Assembly (NCBI RefSeq): GCF_032854445.1
Contig: NC_088300.1
Coordinates: 1,304,001 to 1,364,000 of the forward strand
From: Liolophura sinensis
Lineage: Eukaryota > Mollusca > Polyplacophora > Chitonida > Chitonidae
DNA length: 60,000 nucleotides
Direction: 5' to 3'
Shown piece by piece: positions 56,536 through 60,000 of the stretch (position 1 is the stretch's first letter; each line of letters starts with the position of its first letter). Made by a program: the position numbers and the translations under genes. The notes below the pieces were generated by a model, which was not told where the DNA came from, did no database searches, and saw only the letters and a list, made by a program, of their open reading frames with translations.

Positions 56536-58500
56536 TACTAGAAAAACCTCGCATTTTCGTATTTTTCCCTCGACTGTTTTTTCATGATGACAAGGTGCTA
56601 GTACTGAAATAATTTCCATTGGCTTCTCTCAACATATGAATGTGATAAATGAATCTTTGGTATTTCTGTACGGTTTATTGAAATATACTTTTCATGTCTT
56701 CCGGTCGTGTGACTTTTTCCACATTTTCAGTATAATATTAGGTTTTGAAATAGTTGTTTGTGCTAAAGACAGAAGACAGTTATTTATGGGTATCCTCAAA
56801 TTGATATGCCGAATTTTTATTCATCAGAAGCTTGTATAATATTTATCTATATACACTAGACTATTTTTGACTTCCTTTATGTTTAGCGGTTAAGTATAGA
56901 GTATCTGTGTTTTATGCTAAGTCAAGTAACAAGTGTACTGCTAAGTGCTGGGCGAGCATCTTGCAGCTGACATAGTTAACATAAATGATTGGTCTTATTT
57001 CTCTATACGTATATATGGTATCATTTTACGGAGAGAAGGTGTTGAAATTACTGTCACAACATTCACTTACCGTGAACACGAGATGTTTCAAGATCTACTA
57101 CAATAAAGCATGAATTGATAAGCATTTCTTTCAGCACCTGCAAGATTTCTGGCTGTATCGATCATACTAATAAAGATAAATATTTTATCCTAAGATATTG
57201 ATTCGTTAGTAGACGTTTTATTTAAATGAACTATTCTAAAATGTTGGTAATAGTTTGAAATATTTAAGCATATAAGCCTAGATATTGAACTACACATCAG
57301 TACTGATTTTCGCTGTCACATCTGCTTATACCATTAGATGGAAGAATGTACTCATTGGCTCAAAGTAGCTGGTGCCACAACCTATCGACCCTTGACGAAT
57401 ATGGTCGCGTGCTTTTGGCAGTAACCACGGAAGTTAATTGGTGGGGTACTTGGCAAAAGGCGCATTTCTTTTTGCTGGAGTGTAGTCCTACCTGTTTTTC
57501 TACTTATAAACCCAGTAACTGTCGTGTATGAAGTGAAACAGTTCACTATGAGGCACTCTGAGAGCGTAAACCCCCTCCACAACTATACAAATGTATAAAT
57601 TCCCCATTACAGTGCAAACGCCCTTGATCGACTCATATATATGATGAGTTCCAAGTTCCAACTAAGGGGCGAAATTCGGGGGCTATTACAACGTACAAGA
57701 AAAATATACGTTTGTGCCCTATCTGGAAATGGTGACGATTCATTTATAGTATTCCTGAACCCGGATTGTGCTGGAATGGTCAAGCTTTGTACAAAAATCT
57801 AAATCCGAGCACAAGGATTTCCATTAAGCTGCCGATAGATAAATTAAACGCCGGCAAACGTACAACTGCTTAGCGGTGGTAATAAACAAGCACATCGTAC
57901 AGCAGTCGTGTCATTCTGTAGATTAATTCACACTCTTATACATTAATCCGTCGACTATTAAAGACGAATGGCTGCGCCTTGTCATTAAATATGATAAGTC
58001 TGGCATTTCATGTTATTTTCGCAGTGATATACATGTATATACGCGGGACTGGTTTACTATCCTCTCTCAGAGGAACCACTACCATGCTGAAGTTCAGTAG
58101 TTCATGTGACAAGTGCTGAAGGACTAGATACATCAAGGTATGAATGATTGTTGACCTTGTGAGGTAGTCTGGCCGGGGATAGCGTTGATGAGAGTTGACC
58201 TTAGTAGTTGAGAATGTACGTTTGGTTCCGTTTTGAGGTGGAGGTTTTTGATGTGGAGGTTGTTGATGCCCAGTTGCCCCGGCTGGGGCAGGTTGGGCAG
58301 GTTGGTGGTGACGTCACACCTGCCAGCCCGAAGGGCTGGGGAAGTTTGGTGGGTTTTTTCCACGCCGCGGGGCATATGTGATGTGTGTAGTAGACCAGAG
58401 TATAGTATAACAGTATAGGGGAAAAAACGAGAAAAAAAAGAGGCAAAACGTCGGCTTGTAAAGTGGAGTGGGACAGCTCGAAAAGAGCTCCCTGGCGCCA
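56536..58500. other. Presumed 3' UTR and intergenic region
   Basis: AT-rich to about 58,130, then GC-richer. No reading frame with family resemblance is seen. Minus-strand frames from 58,133 onward are antisense shadows of the zinc-finger exon and its GC-rich leader. Confidence 0.5.
57102..57107 (+). promoter_or_regulatory. Candidate poly(A) signal for the annexin gene
   Basis: AATAAA downstream of the stop codon, with another at 57,169. An AATAAA at 56,047 lies inside the foldback element. Which one is used cannot be told from sequence. Confidence 0.3.
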
Positions 58501-58507
58501 AAACGGA

Positions 58508-58545
58508 CCAATGGGTGAGCCGGATTTGCCCCAAAACGCCCCAAT
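58508..58545 (+). promoter_or_regulatory. Two CCAAT boxes upstream of the zinc-finger exon
   Basis: CCAAT at 58,508-58,512 and 58,541-58,545, 33 bp apart and 37-74 bp before the ATG, in a GC-rich stretch (AAAACGCCCCAATGGAGGGC). Could be the core promoter if the leader is very short. Confidence 0.35.
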
Positions 58546-58581
58546 GGAGGGCCCGCAAAACGAGTGGATTTCGAGGGTAAT

Positions 58582-58980
58582 ATGGAGAAGAAGAAGACGT
58601 TGAAGGAGAAGAAGATATTCACCTGCGGAGTGTGCGATCGAAGATTTACCCGACGCGATAACTGGCGACGGCATCAAAAAACACAACACGACGATAAGGA
58701 GAAGAAGACGGAGAAGACACTGAGCTGCTGGGTGTGTGCCAAGCACTTTATCAGGCGGGATAGCTGGCTCCGGCACCAGCGGACACATCACCAGCCCCAG
58801 ACAAACAAAAAATTCACCTGCCCAACCTGTGACCGGGCGTTTTTTCGCCGAGAAAATTTGGTCCGCCATCAACAGCGGCATGACAACAAACAAGAACGTG
58901 TGTGGCATTGTGAAGACTGCGAGAAGTCTTTCTACCGGTTGTGGGATTGGCGGACCCATCAACGTGGGAAACACGGCCCG
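58582..58980 (+). CDS. C2H2 zinc-finger protein, first coding exon (four fingers)
   Basis: ATG at 58,582 (an upstream in-frame GTG at 58,564 is not used in eukaryotes) opens 133 codons that end at a strong donor, CCG|GTAAGT. A basic N terminus (MEKKKTLKEKKIF) precedes four C2H2 fingers: FTCGVCDRRF...HQKTQH (about 13-36), LSCWVCAKHF...HQRTHH, FTCPTCDRAF...HQQRH and WHCEDCEKSFY...HQRGKH. All C and H ligands are present with C-x2-C spacing. Known of the family: such fingers bind nucleic acid. The rest of the gene lies beyond the intron, probably outside the window, so class and target cannot be named. Fingers share an unusual RRD/RRE(N/S)(W/L) helix start, suggesting recent tandem finger duplication. 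A host gene or a transposon-borne finger protein are both possible. Confidence 0.75.
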
Positions 58981-59293
58981 GTAAGTTCTTTTTTTATTTT
59001 TTTATTTTTTGTTTTAATTTATTTAAAAATTATCTTTGAAAAAAAGTTTAAAACACGGAGACCTGATCTTCCGCTGCCTGATATACGTAGGCCCATGTGG
59101 GGATGTAGTTCCTGTTCTTGAAGGAATTATGGCGGAGTAACATAGCATGCGCGATTTTAATCCTCAGCGAAAACTAGGTCAACGCTGATCAATTGTCTTA
59201 ATGTCGGTGTGTCGAAAAAAAAAAGAGAAAAAGACGCGATACAGCAGGCGCCGCTTGATTATGGAGGTTGAAAAGCCACCGTACTGCATGGAT

Positions 59294-59366
59294 GGCCGGT
59301 TAGCTCAGTCGGCTGAGCGTCGTGCTAAGAACGCGAATGTCACGGGTTCGATCCCCATATCGGCCA
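59294..59366 (+). tRNA. tRNA-Ile-like gene with AAG (Leu-reading) anticodon; possible pseudogene
   Basis: 73-nt cloverleaf: acceptor GGCCGGT/ATCGGCC (one G-T), D arm GCTC/GAGC, anticodon stem TCGTG/CGCGA, loop CTAAGAA, T loop TTCGATC with one C-A mismatch in the T stem, discriminator A. The body matches eukaryotic tRNA-Ile(AAT) (GGCCGGTTAGCTCAGT..., loop CTAATAA), but the third anticodon base is G, giving AAG, a Leu anticodon. There is no long variable arm as real tRNA-Leu has, and the D loop is one or two bases short. A T run at about 59,404 could terminate Pol III. Confidence 0.7.
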
Positions 59367-59399
59367 GTTGACTCTCTTTCATTTTCGTTGGTGGGCATT

Positions 59400-60000
59400 G
59401 AGTTTTTTTCATTTTCGTTTCTTTGCATACTATTTCGTTTTAAATAACCCTTTTCTATGTAAATTTGAATAAAACAATAATTATTGGACATCATAGTTCA
59501 TGATCGTCGGCCTGGCTGAGCCGTGCGCGTGATGCTACATTGTTGTCAGCCGGGGTTGTGTTCAGCTCGCCTGCTATGTATATATGTCTAATACTGACAA
59601 GCCTGCCCCGCAACAGTAAGAGCTATCTCATGTTACATGTTTGTAACAGTGTATGAAAAAAGTATAAAAAAACTTCTTTACTGGATAATATACAATAAGA
59701 CACGGTGCATTTCATTGCTGAAAGTTACTATTCACAGCTGAGCTGTTTACCGTTATGTAAGCACTTGTGACAAATGTGTTTTCTATCGCCTGTAGATGGT
59801 GTGTCGATAGGGTTTCCACTCCATGTAGGTGACATGTATAAAGGTGTACTCCCCAGCTCGCTGGCGCAGTGGCTGGCGCAGTGGCTGGTTGACTGACTGG
59901 CAACAATGTATACAATGTATACAAGGCGCAGCCGATCAAGACCAAAATCCACGTGTCCAAACAAAAACCACGTGTCAAAACAAAACACAGCTGACAGTGA
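59400..60000. other. 3' edge, no gene recognised
   Basis: Single-copy sequence, with small tandem duplications near 59,865-59,920 (GCTGGCGCAGTG twice; ACAATGTATACAATGTATAC). Confidence 0.5.

Noticed and set aside
58133-58974. Minus-strand frames of 141 and 257 codons
   Set aside because: Antisense shadow of the GC-rich zinc-finger exon and its leader; no family resemblance and no splice or start context.

Overview
The window is eukaryotic (metazoan) genomic DNA, most likely from a lophotrochozoan, probably a mollusc. The grounds are GT-AG introns, short exons in kilobase-scale introns, tRNA-derived SINEs with the AAATATTCTTGAGTACGG-type tail common in molluscan genomes, and very heavy minisatellite content. 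No bacterial or viral gene set is present.

One gene on the + strand fills almost the whole window (about 10.5-55.7 kb; its 5' end is unresolved). I could trace 35 coding exons with consistent phases, summing to 5,421 nt including the stop codon (1,806 residues, incomplete at the N terminus). Read in order the protein has: (1) most of a CFAP97/Hemingway domain, the family of axoneme-associated ciliary proteins (exons 1-3); (2) an acidic/basic low-complexity stretch with a YEDDFESD motif and a 10-residue coding repeat (exons 4-6); (3) a first four-repeat annexin core (exons 7-16); (4) a basic linker and a second annexin core (exons 17-24), the only one keeping canonical calcium loops; (5) a 229-residue linker with a heptad DKVDNTQ repeat (exon 25); (6) a third annexin core (exons 26-34); and (7) a GGAEGQ-repeat tail (exon 35). 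A CFAP97-like domain joined to twelve annexin repeats is the main discovery candidate. I know of no described protein with this architecture.

The introns are the second unusual aspect. Nearly every long intron carries its own minisatellite: about 25 distinct arrays, unit lengths 22-148 bp, by rough tally a third or more of the window. Several arrays around exons 18-21 have repeat units that straddle a splice junction and include copies of the splice site plus the adjoining exon sequence, giving strings of decoy acceptors or donors.

Region by region: 1-10.4 kb is unresolved 5' flank or intron with five arrays and two SINEs; 10.5-24.8 kb holds the CFAP97 domain, the low-complexity exons and the start of core 1; 25-29.7 kb the rest of core 1; 29.9-40.2 kb core 2 with the splice-junction arrays; 40.2-50.1 kb two long introns with 22/33/44-bp and 31-bp arrays around exons 25-26; 50.1-55.7 kb core 3 and the stop; 55.9-56.5 kb a foldback (MITE-like) element; 58.6-59.0 kb the first exon of a C2H2 zinc-finger gene; 59.3 kb a tRNA-Ile-like gene whose anticodon reads as Leu (AAG).
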